From Albimonas sp041685625 (GTDB taxonomy: Bacteria; Pseudomonadota; Alphaproteobacteria; Rhodobacterales; Rhodobacteraceae): a stretch of DNA of 64,000 nucleotides. Positions 41,692-50,533 of this stretch are shown piece by piece; positions within the stretch are counted from its first letter, which is position 1, and each line of letters opens with the position of its first letter. The notes beneath the pieces are model-generated. The model was not told the DNA's origin. It made no database searches and saw nothing but the letters and a program-made list of their open reading frames with translations. A program made the position numbers and the translations under genes. The stretch spans positions 26,412 through 90,411 of the forward strand of contig JAWLFJ010000003.1 of the NCBI GenBank assembly GCA_041685625.1, read 5' to 3'.

Positions 41692-42438
41692 TCAACCCAG
41701 CTTCGCCAAGGCGCGGTCGAGCCAGCCCAGCCCCCCGCCCGCTTCGGCGTCCTCCGCCGGATCGGCGAGCGCGACGAGATCCATCACCGCCCCCTCGTCC
41801 CGCTCCCGCGGCGGCAGATAGCGGTTCACCGGCCGCGTCCCCTGCTCGGGCATCAGGTCCATGCCGCCGCGCGCCGCGCTCAGCCGGGCCGCCGGGTCCT
41901 CGGGATCGTTCAGGTCCCCGAAATGCCGCGCCCCCGCCGGACAGGCCCGCACGCAGGCCGGCACCCGGTCCGCCTCCGGCAGCGTCTCCGACGTCACCCG
42001 ATCGACGCAGAGCGTGCATTTCTTCATCACCCCCGCCGCCCGGTCCATCTCCCGCGCGCCGTAGGGACAGGCCCAGGCGCAGAGTCCGCAGCCGATGCAG
42101 GTCGCCTCGTTCACGAGGACGATCCCGTCCTCGCCGCGCTTGAAGGAGGCGCCCGTCGGGCAGACCGTAACGCAGGGCGCGTCGTCGCAGTGCAGGCAGG
42201 ACTTCGGCAGATGCACCACCATCGGCGGCGCGTCGTCGCGAAGCACCTCGTAGGAGTGCACCCGGTTCAGGAACGTCCCCTCCGCCTCGCCGTAGGCGTC
42301 CATGTCCGACAGCGGGGCGCCCCCCGCCCCAGTGTTCCACTCCTTGCAGGAGATCACGCAGGCATGACAGCCGACGCAGGTGTCGAGGTCGATCACCAGC
42401 CCCAGCTTGACCGTCGGTTCCGAGGGCAGCGAGGTCAC
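41692..42438 (-). CDS. soeB: Four-cluster ferredoxin subunit, SoeB
   Basis: The 248-residue electron-transfer subunit carries four [4Fe-4S] motifs: CVGCHACVISCKEWN, CLHCDDAPCVTVCP, CIGCGLCAWACPYG and CTLCVDR with CVRACP. There is no signal peptide, so the complex faces the cytoplasm. The start is GTG 42438, overlapping the soeA stop as GTGA. DmsB of DMSO reductase has the same architecture; the lack of Tat signal on the partner favours sulfite dehydrogenase. Confidence 0.85.
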   Translation of the reverse strand: MTSLPSEPTVKLGLVIDLDTCVGCHACVISCKEWNTGAGGAPLSDMDAYGEAEGTFLNRVHSYEVLRDDAPPMVVHLPKSCLHCDDAPCVTVCPTGASFKRGEDGIVLVNEATCIGCGLCAWACPYGAREMDRAAGVMKKCTLCVDRVTSETLPEADRVPACVRACPAGARHFGDLNDPEDPAARLSAARGGMDLMPEQGTRPVNRYLPPRERDEGAVMDLVALADPAEDAEAGGGLGWLDRALAKLG

Positions 42439-45266
42439 GTCGTCCCCTTCCCGTCATAGGCCACCACCTCCGGCCCGACCCCGACCGGCGAGGCCTGCCG
42501 CCCGACATCGGGCGAGGACCGCTCGCGCGCCGGCACCCGCTCCATCCTGACGCGCAGATCGTACCAGGCCGCCTGCCCCGTCACCGGATCGGAGTTCGAC
42601 CACCGCAGCCCGTCCCCCTTCGGCGGCAGCAGCTCGTGGATCAGGTGGTTCAGCAGAACCCCCCGCCGCCCCTCCGGCGCATCCTCGCGCAGCGCCCAGG
42701 CCCCCGGCCGCTTGCCGATGGCGTTCCAGGTCCAGAGCGTCCGCGGATTCACCGCCTCCATCAACGCCGCCGGCGCCTCGATGCGGCCATGCGCGCTCTC
42801 GACCGCGACCCAGTCGCCGTCCTCGAAGCCGTGCTCGCGCCAGAGCTCCCCGGGGACGTAGATCGGGTTCTCCCCGTGGATCTGCCGCAGCCAGGCGTTC
42901 TGCGAGCCCCAGGCGTGATACATCGCCGCCGGCCGCTGCGTCACCGCGTGCAGCGGAAAGGCCGGATCCTCCGCCCCCGGAAGCCGCCCGTCCGGCAGAG
43001 GGTCCATCGCCTCGCGCAGCCGGTCGCGGATCGCCTCCGGCGGCACGCGGTCGCCATGCCCCTCCGCCGCCAGCCGGAACTTCGCCAGGGGTTCGAGCCA
43101 CAGCTGAAAGACGTAGGGCTGCGGCGCATCCACCAGCCCGATCTCCACCGCCCAGTCCCACCACGCCTTGTTCCAGGGCCGCATCCAGCGCGCCCCCTCG
43201 GGAACATGCGCCTGCCAGAACCCGCCGTTCGCCTTGTAGCGCTCGATCTGCTCAGGATTCGGCGCCCCGCGCCCGTGGCTGTCGCCGTCCCCCCGCCAGC
43301 CGGCCAGCGGCCCGACCCCCGGCCGCCGCTCGTGCCGCACCATGTAGTCGGCGTAGTCGCGGTATTTCGCCCGGCCCTCGTCGTCGACCATCGCCGGCAG
43401 CCCCAGCCGGGCGCCGAGATCCAGCAGCACCGACTGGAACCCCCGCACGCCCGCATGTCCCGGCCGCTCCGGCTCGACCACCGGCCAGCGGATCGCGTCC
43501 CCCGCCGCATCCGGCTCGCTGATCGGCCGATCGAGCAGGGAGATGCAGTCGTGCCGCTCGAGATAGGTCGTGTCAGGCAGGATCAGGTCGGCATAGGCCA
43601 CCATCTCGGACGAATAGGCGTCGGAATAGATGATTCGCGGGATGACGTATCCGCCGTCGTCATTCCTCCGCGTCAGCATCTCCATCACGCCCGTCGTGTT
43701 CATCGAAGAGTTCCACGCCATGTTCGCCATGTAGAGGAACAGCGTGTCGATCGGATACGGATCCCCCGCCACCGCGTTCGAGATCACCATGTGCATCAGC
43801 CCGTGGGCCGAGATCGGCGCCTCCCAGCTGAACGCCTTGTCGATCCGCTGCGGCCGGCCCTCGGCGTCCAGCAGGAGATCCTCCGGCCCCCGCGGAAAGC
43901 CCAGATGCGGCCCCGCCAGCGGCGCCCCCGGCTGCGCGTCGCCATGCGGCTTCGGATGCGCCTCCAAGGGTTTCGGATAGGGCGGCTTGAAGCGGAAGCC
44001 CCCCGGAACCTCGATGGCCCCCAGGAGGCATTGCAGGATGTGCAGCGCCCGGCAGGTCTGGAAGCCGTTGGCGTGGGCCGAGACCCCGCGCATCGCATGG
44101 AACGCCACGGGGCGCGCGACGACGTGGTCGTGCTCCACCCCCCGCCAGTCCGTCCAATTGTACGGCACCCGCTCCGACCGCTCGAAGGCGACATGCGCCA
44201 GCTCCGCCGCGATCCGCCGGATCGTCTCGGCGGAGACGCCGCAGGTCTCCGCCACCGCCTCGGGCGCGTAGGCGTCGGAGAGATACCGCTCCGCCATCAG
44301 CTCGAACACCGGCCGGCAGGGCCGCCCGTCCACGTCGAACCGCCCGCGCAGCGCCGGCCTCGCCTCCGGATCGTCCCAGCGCCTGAGCGTCCCGTCCCGG
44401 CGATCCGACACCAGCGCCTCGCCGTCCTCGCCGCGCGCGAACAGCCCGTGATCGGCGGCCCCCGGATCCTCCACCACCAGCCAGGGCGCGTTGGTCCGCT
44501 CGATGAGGTATTCGAGGTCGACCTTCCCCGCCCGCAGCAGCTCCCGCACCAGCGACAGCGCGAAGAGCCCGTCGGTGCCCGGGGTGATCCCGACCCACTC
44601 GCTCGCGACCGCGTTGTAGCCGGTCCGGACCGGGTTCACCCCGACGACCTTCGCCCCCCGCGCCTTAAGCTTGCCGAGGCCGATCTTGATCGGGTTCGAG
44701 TCGTGGTCCTCCGCCACCCCGAACAGCATGAAATACTCGCAGCGATCCCAGTCGGCGGTCCCGAACTCCCAGAACGCGCCGCCGAGCGTCATGATCCCCG
44801 CCGCCGCCATGTTGACCGAGCAGAAGCCGCCATGCGCGGCGAAGTTCGGGGTTCCGAACATCTGCGCCCACCATCCGGTGAAGCTCTGGCTCTGATCGCG
44901 CCCGGTGAAGAAGGCGAGCTTCTGCGGCGCCGTCTCCCGCAGGGGCGCCAGCCAGGACCGCGCCGTCTCCAGCGCCTCCTCCCAGCTTATCTCCTCGAAC
45001 TCTCCGGAGCCGCGCGGCCCGACCCGCTTCATCGGCGCCCGAAGCCGCGCCGGGCTCAGATGCTGCATGATCCCGGCCGAGCCCTTGGCGCAGATCACGC
45101 CGCGGTTCACCGGATGATCGCGGTTGCCCTCGATGTAGCGCACCGCCGGCCGCCCGTCCGGGCCGTCGACGAGATGCACGTCGATCCCGCAGCGGCAGGC
45201 GCACATGTAGCAGGTGGTCTTGGCGACCCGCGTCGCGCCGCCCTGCGGGGCCTGGTCGTCGGGCAT
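42435..45266 (-). CDS. soeA: Molybdopterin oxidoreductase, cytoplasmic sulfite dehydrogenase SoeA
   Basis: The 943-residue CISM-family catalytic subunit has an N-terminal [4Fe-4S] site C19-x2-C22-x3-C26-x32-C59 (CYMCACRC ... GVICAKGS). Molybdopterin-binding regions follow, such as FFTGRDQSQSFTGWWAQMFG, the HGGFCSVNMAAAG loop (possible Mo-ligand region), and QNAWLRQIHGENPIYVP near the end. No Tat signal precedes the cluster, which fits SoeABC rather than DmsABC or Phs. With soeB and soeC it would oxidise sulfite to sulfate and feed quinone. I chose the ATG at 45266. Confidence 0.82.
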   Translation of the reverse strand: MPDDQAPQGGATRVAKTTCYMCACRCGIDVHLVDGPDGRPAVRYIEGNRDHPVNRGVICAKGSAGIMQHLSPARLRAPMKRVGPRGSGEFEEISWEEALETARSWLAPLRETAPQKLAFFTGRDQSQSFTGWWAQMFGTPNFAAHGGFCSVNMAAAGIMTLGGAFWEFGTADWDRCEYFMLFGVAEDHDSNPIKIGLGKLKARGAKVVGVNPVRTGYNAVASEWVGITPGTDGLFALSLVRELLRAGKVDLEYLIERTNAPWLVVEDPGAADHGLFARGEDGEALVSDRRDGTLRRWDDPEARPALRGRFDVDGRPCRPVFELMAERYLSDAYAPEAVAETCGVSAETIRRIAAELAHVAFERSERVPYNWTDWRGVEHDHVVARPVAFHAMRGVSAHANGFQTCRALHILQCLLGAIEVPGGFRFKPPYPKPLEAHPKPHGDAQPGAPLAGPHLGFPRGPEDLLLDAEGRPQRIDKAFSWEAPISAHGLMHMVISNAVAGDPYPIDTLFLYMANMAWNSSMNTTGVMEMLTRRNDDGGYVIPRIIYSDAYSSEMVAYADLILPDTTYLERHDCISLLDRPISEPDAAGDAIRWPVVEPERPGHAGVRGFQSVLLDLGARLGLPAMVDDEGRAKYRDYADYMVRHERRPGVGPLAGWRGDGDSHGRGAPNPEQIERYKANGGFWQAHVPEGARWMRPWNKAWWDWAVEIGLVDAPQPYVFQLWLEPLAKFRLAAEGHGDRVPPEAIRDRLREAMDPLPDGRLPGAEDPAFPLHAVTQRPAAMYHAWGSQNAWLRQIHGENPIYVPGELWREHGFEDGDWVAVESAHGRIEAPAALMEAVNPRTLWTWNAIGKRPGAWALREDAPEGRRGVLLNHLIHELLPPKGDGLRWSNSDPVTGQAAWYDLRVRMERVPARERSSPDVGRQASPVGVGPEVVAYDGKGTT

Positions 45267-45306
45267 TCCGCGTCTCCCTCGCCGGTCGCCGACCGCGGAT
45301 CCGAGC

Positions 45307-45771
45307 CTAGGGGCCGCGGCCCCGGGCGCCAAGCCCCGCCGCCGACCGATCCGGCGCGCCGCCGCCGGCTTCGGCATAGCGCGAGATCTCGATGAGGTTC
45401 CCGTCCGGATCGCGCAGATAGATCGAGACGATCGGCCCCCGCGCCCCGGTGCGCGGCGCCGGCCCCTCGAGCACCTCGACGCCCATCTCCAGCAGGTGCT
45501 TCACCCACTCCTCGATCGGCGCCTCGGTGATCAGGCAGAGGTCGCCCGACCCCGGCGTCGGCCGCTCAGCCTTCGGCTCGAATTCGCGACCCGCCTCGTG
45601 CAGGTTGATCTTCTGGTCCGGCAGGCGCAGCGCGTGCCGGCGCACGCCGTCGGATCCGCGGAACCGCTCGACCTCGAGACCCAGCGCCCGACCGTAGAAG
45701 GCGCAGGTCGCGTCGATCGAGGCGACGGTGAGCACGACGTGGTCGAGGGCGGAAAGATCGGGGGCGGGCAT
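45307..45771 (-). CDS. VOC (glyoxalase/bleomycin resistance) family protein
   Basis: This 154-residue metal-dependent VOC-fold protein begins MPAPDLSALDHVVLTVASID. It has the CAFYGRALGLEVERF core, then HALRLPDQKINLHEAG with a putative metal His, DLCLITEAPIEEW, and RDPDGNLIEISRYAE at the end. It may be a lyase, dioxygenase or drug-binding protein; the family does not allow a finer call. It is upstream of soeA on the same strand, with 40 bases between them. Confidence 0.8.
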   Translation of the reverse strand: MPAPDLSALDHVVLTVASIDATCAFYGRALGLEVERFRGSDGVRRHALRLPDQKINLHEAGREFEPKAERPTPGSGDLCLITEAPIEEWVKHLLEMGVEVLEGPAPRTGARGPIVSIYLRDPDGNLIEISRYAEAGGGAPDRSAAGLGARGRGP

Positions 45772-45972
45772 GACGGGAAGGGCCTTCGTCCGGTTCGCTT
45801 CGGCCTTGGACGCTAGCCGCGCCCGGCAGGGCCGGCAAGCGGCCCTCCCTCGACGCCGTCGGCGTCGGCGCCCCGATCCGCCGGCGTTCCCCCGGCGCCG
45901 CATGAGCGTCCCGCGGCGAAACGAGCCCTCGCCGCCCCTCGTCCCTCCGCCCCAGCGAAAGGTCCCTGCCCC

Positions 45973-46323
45973 ATGATCCGAGGCTTCGCCCTCCTTCTCG
46001 CCCTCCAGCTCGCCGGAGAGGCCGCCGCCCGCGCCCTCGCCCTCCCGGTTCCCGGCCCCGTCGTCGGCATGGCCCTCGCGCTCGCGCTCTGCCTCGCGTC
46101 GCCCGGCGCCGACGGCCTCGCCCGACCCGCGGCCGAGGCCGTCGTCTCGCGCCTCGGCCTGCTCTTCGTGCCGGCCGGCGTCGGCGTCGTCGGCCATCTC
46201 GGCCGGCTCGGCGACGAGGCGGTCGCCCTCGGCGCCGCCCTCGTGGTCTCGACCGCGGCCGCCATCGTCGCCGGCGCCCTCGCCTTCCGCTGGACCGCTC
46301 GCGCTCTCGGGGACGCGCAATGA
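45973..46323 (+). CDS. lrgA: CidA/LrgA-family membrane protein
   Basis: The 116-residue protein with four helices begins MIRGFALLLALQLAGEAAAR and continues LPVPGPVVGMALALALCLAS, the LrgA signature PVPGxVxGM. LLFVPAGVGVVGHL is in the second half. Family members act as holin-like or metabolite-export partners of LrgB. It overlaps lrgB as ATGA. Confidence 0.88.
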   Translation: MIRGFALLLALQLAGEAAARALALPVPGPVVGMALALALCLASPGADGLARPAAEAVVSRLGLLFVPAGVGVVGHLGRLGDEAVALGAALVVSTAAAIVAGALAFRWTARALGDAQ

Positions 46324-47036
46324 CCGAGTTCTCGGAGATCTGGGCCTATCTCTCCGAGGGTCCGCTGGTCTGGCTCGCCGCCACCCTGATCGCCTTCGTC
46401 CTCGCGGACGAACTCTCGCGGGCGACGGGCCGGCACCCGCTCGCCAATCCCGCACCCCCCGCGGTCGGAGCGCTGGCCCTGCTGCTCTGGCTCACCGGCA
46501 CGCCCTACGAGACCTATTTCGAAGGGGCGCAGTTCGTCCACTTCATGCTCGGCCCCGCCACGGTCGCGCTCGCCTGGCCCCTCGCCCGCGAAGGGCCGCG
46601 CGCGCGCCGCGCCGCGGCGCCGCTGCTCGCCGCGCTCGCCGCAGGCGCGCTCGTCGGCGGGCTCTCCGCCCTCGCGATCGCCACCGCCCTCGGCGCGGGG
46701 CCGGAGACGCTGCTCGCCCTCGCACCCAAATCCGCCACCGCCCCGGTCGCCATGGGCGTCGCCGAGCGGCTCGGCGGCTCCCCGACCCTCGCGGCGGTGC
46801 TGGTGATCCTCACCGGCGTCCTCGGCGCGATGATGGCGACCCCCCTGCTCAGCCTGATCGGCGTGACGGACCGCCGCGCCCGCGGCTTCGCCGTCGGCGT
46901 CGCCGCCCACGGCATCGGAACCGCCCGCGCCTACGACGTGAACCCCGAGACCGGCGCCTGGGCGGGTCTCGGCATGGGGCTCAACGCGGTCGCGACGGCG
47001 CTGATCGCCCCCTGGCTGGTGCGCCTCTTCGTCTGA
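46320..47036 (+). CDS. lrgB: LrgB-family membrane protein
   Basis: The 238-residue multi-helix protein has the LrgB hallmarks FMLGPATVALAWPLAR, ALAPKSATAPVAMGVAER and FAVGVAAHGIGTARA. With LrgA it forms the two-part unit linked to cell lysis control or export of glycolate-like acids. It is followed by a long palindrome before the convergent phnM. Confidence 0.92.
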   Translation: MTEFSEIWAYLSEGPLVWLAATLIAFVLADELSRATGRHPLANPAPPAVGALALLLWLTGTPYETYFEGAQFVHFMLGPATVALAWPLAREGPRARRAAAPLLAALAAGALVGGLSALAIATALGAGPETLLALAPKSATAPVAMGVAERLGGSPTLAAVLVILTGVLGAMMATPLLSLIGVTDRRARGFAVGVAAHGIGTARAYDVNPETGAWAGLGMGLNAVATALIAPWLVRLFV

Positions 47037-47038
47037 AG

Positions 47039-47111
47039 GCGGGCCGGGGGAGTTCCGGGCGGGGCCGACGCGGCGCAGCCGCGAGGGGCCGGCCGGGACC
47101 CCCGGGCCCGC
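47039..47111. terminator. Long imperfect palindrome between lrgB and phnM
   Basis: Outer arms GCGGGCC and GGCCCGC with adjoining GGGGG/CCCCC enclose an inner perfect stem CGCGGC-GCA-GCCGCG (47069-47083). It sits right after lrgB and before the end of phnM, so it can stop transcription from both sides. The inner GCA-loop stem resembles the core of the 51-base repeats. Confidence 0.55.
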
Positions 47112-47116
47112 GGCCG

Positions 47117-48304
47117 TCAGACCCGCCGGCCCGCGACCCAGAGGCCGCGCACCACCGGCGCCTCGAAGCGGTCCGCGACCCGCACCAGATCCGCGCGCAG
47201 CCCCGGCGCCAGCCGGCCGCGGTCGTCCAGCCCCGTCGCCGCGGCCGGCGCGCTCGTCACCGTCGCGAAGCCCTTGGCGAGATCGCCCCACAGCTCGCCC
47301 AGCCGCAGCGCCCCCATCAGCAGCGAGGACGGCGCGTAGTCGGAGGAGAGGATGTCCAACAGCCCCGCCTCGGCCAGTTCCGCCGCCGCCACGTTGCCGC
47401 TGTGAGAGCCGCCCCTCAACAGGTTCGGCGCGCCCATCAGGATCGCCAGCCCGTGCGCCCGGCTCGCCTCCGCCGCCTCCCGCGTGGTCGGGAACTCCGC
47501 GATCCGCGCGCCGTGTGCGGCGGAGGCGGCGGGATGCGCCGCGTCGGTGTCGTCATGGCTCGCCAGCGTCGCGCCGAGGGCCTTGGCCCGCGCCACCGCG
47601 CCCGCCTCGTGCTCCGGGCCGACCTTCGCCTTCAGCTCCGCGAGGAAGGCGAGATAGGCGTCGAAATCCATGTTCGCTCGCCCGTACCTGCCCTCGTGAT
47701 AGGCGCGCAGCTTCTCCACGTCGCGGAACTGCCGGAAGCCCGGCGTATGGTCCATCAAGGAGACGATGCGGATGCCGTCCTCCGGGCCGAACGCCTCCAT
47801 CTCCTCCAGCAGCGTCTCCGAGCAGATCTCGGCCCGCAGGTGCAGCAGATGCGAGATCCGCAGCGCCCCCGCCCGCTTCAGCCGCAGGATCGCGTCCGCC
47901 GCCTCGCGCGCGTAGGCGCCGTAGTTGGCCTTGCGGAACGACAGGATCGAGCCGACGCGCACCGCGTCGAACACCGTCGTCACGCCGACCGAGGCGAGCT
48001 CGGCGTCGTGCGCCACCACCGCCGCCGCCGGCGGCCAGCGCACGCCCGGCCGCGGCTCCATGTGCCCTTCGAGGTTGTCGGTGTGCAGCTCCACGAGGCC
48101 CGGCGCCAGCAGGTCGCCCTCCATGTCCTCGGCCCCCCGCACGGCCGTCGCGCCCGAAAGGTCCGCGATGCGCCCGTCCCGGATCAGGAGCGCGCCGGGC
48201 CGCACGCCCTCCGGCGTCACCAGTCGGGCGTTGGCGAGGACGGTCTCGCCGTCGCGGCGGGCGGCGGACGCGGCGCCGTCCGCCGCCTCGAGGACACGGG
48301 TCAT
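47117..48304 (-). CDS. phnM: Ribose 1-methylphosphonate 5-triphosphate diphosphohydrolase PhnM
   Basis: The 395-residue amidohydrolase removes diphosphate from the ribosyl methylphosphonate 5-triphosphate intermediate of the C-P lyase pathway. Metal-binding HTDNLEGHMEPRPGVRW is at about 70, SLMDHTPGFRQFRD follows, and SHDDTDAAHPAA and LLDILSSDYAPSS form the C-terminal metal site. It is the last gene of the phn operon and overlaps phnN by 4 bases. Confidence 0.95.
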   Translation of the reverse strand: MTRVLEAADGAASAARRDGETVLANARLVTPEGVRPGALLIRDGRIADLSGATAVRGAEDMEGDLLAPGLVELHTDNLEGHMEPRPGVRWPPAAAVVAHDAELASVGVTTVFDAVRVGSILSFRKANYGAYAREAADAILRLKRAGALRISHLLHLRAEICSETLLEEMEAFGPEDGIRIVSLMDHTPGFRQFRDVEKLRAYHEGRYGRANMDFDAYLAFLAELKAKVGPEHEAGAVARAKALGATLASHDDTDAAHPAASAAHGARIAEFPTTREAAEASRAHGLAILMGAPNLLRGGSHSGNVAAAELAEAGLLDILSSDYAPSSLLMGALRLGELWGDLAKGFATVTSAPAAATGLDDRGRLAPGLRADLVRVADRFEAPVVRGLWVAGRRV

Positions 48305-48876
48305 CGCAGGGTCTCCGGTTCGGGGCCGCGCGCCGCCGCCGGGATCGGCCGGGCCAGCGCGGCGAGGAAGGCGGCCGTGGCCGCCGCGAGGTCGTCGTTC
48401 ACGATCGTTGTCACGTCCGGGCCGGTCGGCCCCTCGAGCTCCGCCCGGGCGAGGCGGCGGGCAATCTCCGCCTCCGCCTCCCGCCCCCGCGCGGCGAGCC
48501 GGCGCGCCAGCGCCTCCGCCGGCGCCGTCACCAGCAGCACCCGCACCGGCGCCGCGCGCCGCCGCGCCTCTCCCACCACCGATCGCGAGACGTTGGCGAG
48601 GACGTGCCGCCCGGCCGCCAGCGCCGCGCCCGCCTCGGCCGGGATCCCGTAGGCCAGTCCGTGCGCCCGCCAGCTCAGCAGGAAGGCGCCCCGCGCCTCC
48701 ATCGCCTCGAAGGCCGGCAGGTCCGCCGCGTCATGCGCCTCGCCGCCCGCCTCCGCCGGCCGGGTGATGACCCGCCGCGGCACGAGGAGGTCCGGCCGCG
48801 CCGCCCGCGCCGCGTCGATCAGCGTGTCCTTGCCGACGCCGGAAGGTCCGCAGACCAGATGCAGCGTCCCCCTCAC
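48301..48876 (-). CDS. phnN: Ribose 1,5-bisphosphate phosphokinase PhnN
   Basis: This 191-residue guanylate-kinase-like P-loop kinase converts ribose 1,5-bisphosphate to PRPP. Walker A is LVCGPSGVGKDTLID, followed by RRVITRPAEAGGEAHD and a lid region with RHVLANVSRSVVGEARR. The GTG start at 48876 overlaps the phnL stop as GTGA. It acts after PhnJ in recycling the ribosyl product. Confidence 0.92.
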   Translation of the reverse strand: MRGTLHLVCGPSGVGKDTLIDAARAARPDLLVPRRVITRPAEAGGEAHDAADLPAFEAMEARGAFLLSWRAHGLAYGIPAEAGAALAAGRHVLANVSRSVVGEARRRAAPVRVLLVTAPAEALARRLAARGREAEAEIARRLARAELEGPTGPDVTTIVNDDLAAATAAFLAALARPIPAAARGPEPETLR

Positions 48877-49571
48877 GCGGCCGCCCGCGCCGGCGCGAAG
48901 GCCGCGACGTCGATCTCCCGGTCGCAGACCTCGGCCCGCGCCGCAGCGTCGTGGAAGATGCCGAGGATCGCCGCCCCCCGCGCCTTGGCCTCGGCGATCA
49001 TCTCGAGCACCACCGCCCGGTTCTCCGGATCGAGGCTCGCCGTCGGCTCGTCCACCAGCAGCGCCGGATAGTCGTGCGCGAAGCCCCGGGCGATGTTGAC
49101 CCGCTGCCGCTCGCCGCCCGAAAAGGTCATCGGCGAGAGGGCGCGCAACCGCTCCGGCACGTTGAGCCGCGCCAGCAGCGCCTCGGCCCGCGCGAGCGCC
49201 TCCTCCCGGGGCCGCCCGAGCGCCAGCAGCGGCTCGGCCACCACCTCCCGCGCCGGCACCCGCGGCACCACCCGCAGGAACTGCGAGACATGGCCCAGCG
49301 TCTCCCGCCGCAGCCGCAGGATCTCCCGCGGCGAGGCCGTCGCGACGTCGACCCCCGCGACGCGGATCGCGCCGGCGTCCACCAGGCAGTTGCCGTAGAC
49401 GGCCCGCATCAGGGTGGACTTGCCGACGCCGGACGGCCCCGAGAGCGCCACGCATTCGCCCGCCCGCACGGTCAGCGCCGCGCCCGCCAGCACCGGGATC
49501 ACGGCGCCGCCCTGCGCATGCAGCACGAAGCTCTTCGCCACGCCGCAAAGCTCGATCGTCGCCTCGCTCAC
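48873..49571 (-). CDS. phnL: PhnL, ABC-type ATPase of the C-P lyase complex
   Basis: This 232-residue ABC-type ATPase associates with the C-P lyase core rather than a transporter. It has Walker A SGPSGVGKST, FSGGERQRVNIARG and LLVDEPTASLDPENRA. The start GTG at 49571 overlaps the corA stop as GTGA. PhnL is needed to form ribose 1-methylphosphonate triphosphate with PhnGHI. Confidence 0.93.
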   Translation of the reverse strand: MSEATIELCGVAKSFVLHAQGGAVIPVLAGAALTVRAGECVALSGPSGVGKSTLMRAVYGNCLVDAGAIRVAGVDVATASPREILRLRRETLGHVSQFLRVVPRVPAREVVAEPLLALGRPREEALARAEALLARLNVPERLRALSPMTFSGGERQRVNIARGFAHDYPALLVDEPTASLDPENRAVVLEMIAEAKARGAAILGIFHDAAARAEVCDREIDVAAFAPARAAA

Positions 49572-50533
49572 AGCCACCCCCTCCGCCTGAAATAGACCAG
49601 CGGCGCCACAGCCGAGAGGACCATCGCCGCCAGCGCCGCCGGATAGCCCCACCGCAAGGTCAGCTCCGGCATGGCCTCGAAGTTCATGCCGTAGATCGAG
49701 GCGATCAGCGTCGGCGGCAGGAACGCCACCGCCGCCACCGAGAAGATCTTGATGATCGCGTTCTGTTCCACGCTGATCATGCCGAGCGAGGCGTCGAGCA
49801 GGAAGTTGACCTTCAGCGCCAGGAACCCGCCCTGCTCGGTCAGCGCGGAGACGTCGCGCGCCAGCGTCTTGACCTGCCCGCGCAGGTCCCGCCCCGCCCC
49901 GCGCCCCGCCAGCACCGAGGCGAGAAAGCCCAGCAGCCGCTCCAGCGACAGCAGCGCGTCGCGCATGTTGGAGACCATGTCCCCCTTGCGCCCGATCTCC
50001 GACAGCAGCCTGCGGAAGTCGCGCGCTCTCGCCGGGGCGGCCTCGGGCGGCGCGAAGATGCTCGCCGAGAGCGCGGCCACGTCGCGGCCCAGCCGCTCCA
50101 GCACGTCGGCCAGCCGGTCGATCACCTCCTCCAGCAGGCCCAGCATCACCGCCTCGGGCCCGGCGCAGCCCGCCGGCATCTGGCCCGCATGGCCGGGATA
50201 GGTCCGGAACGGGCGCGGATCGTTCAGCCGCAGCGTCACCAGCCGCTCCGGGGTCAGCACGAAGCTCGCCGGCGCCATCACCGGCGCGTCGGCGTCGGCG
50301 TCGGCGGGCAGCAGCGCCGTCATCACCGGCCCCGCCTCGCCGTGATAGAGCCGGCTCGAGGGCTCGATCTCCTCCATCTCCGCCTGACGGGGCAGCGGCA
50401 GGCCGAGCGCGGCCGACACCGCCCCCGCCTCGGCCTCGGTCGGCGAGACGAGGTCGATCCAGAGCGCCGCCTCGGGCGCCGCCGGATCGGCCGCCTCCAG
50501 CCGCCCGTCGCGATGCACGAAGGCGCGGATCAT
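49568..50533 (-). CDS. corA: CorA-family divalent-cation transporter inside the phn operon
   Basis: This 321-residue CorA/ZntB-like protein has a long cytoplasmic helical N-domain, two C-terminal helices and the YGMNF selectivity motif (about 285). It sits exactly between phnK and phnL with 4-base overlaps on both sides (ATGA and GTGA), which is not the standard order. Magnesium supply for nucleotide-dependent steps is a guess. A ZntB-like export role is equally possible. Confidence 0.9.
   Translation of the reverse strand: MIRAFVHRDGRLEAADPAAPEAALWIDLVSPTEAEAGAVSAALGLPLPRQAEMEEIEPSSRLYHGEAGPVMTALLPADADADAPVMAPASFVLTPERLVTLRLNDPRPFRTYPGHAGQMPAGCAGPEAVMLGLLEEVIDRLADVLERLGRDVAALSASIFAPPEAAPARARDFRRLLSEIGRKGDMVSNMRDALLSLERLLGFLASVLAGRGAGRDLRGQVKTLARDVSALTEQGGFLALKVNFLLDASLGMISVEQNAIIKIFSVAAVAFLPPTLIASIYGMNFEAMPELTLRWGYPAALAAMVLSAVAPLVYFRRRGWL

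Noticed and set aside
42435..45266. Dimethyl-sulfoxide reductase (DmsA)
   Set aside because: There is no Tat signal before the N-terminal cluster, and the neighbours are sulfur genes, so cytoplasmic SoeA fits better. Biochemistry would be needed to be certain.
42636..45395. An open frame of 919 codons opposite soeA
   Set aside because: It mirrors the soeA codons, carries no recognisable domain, and soeA itself is strongly supported by cluster and cofactor motifs.
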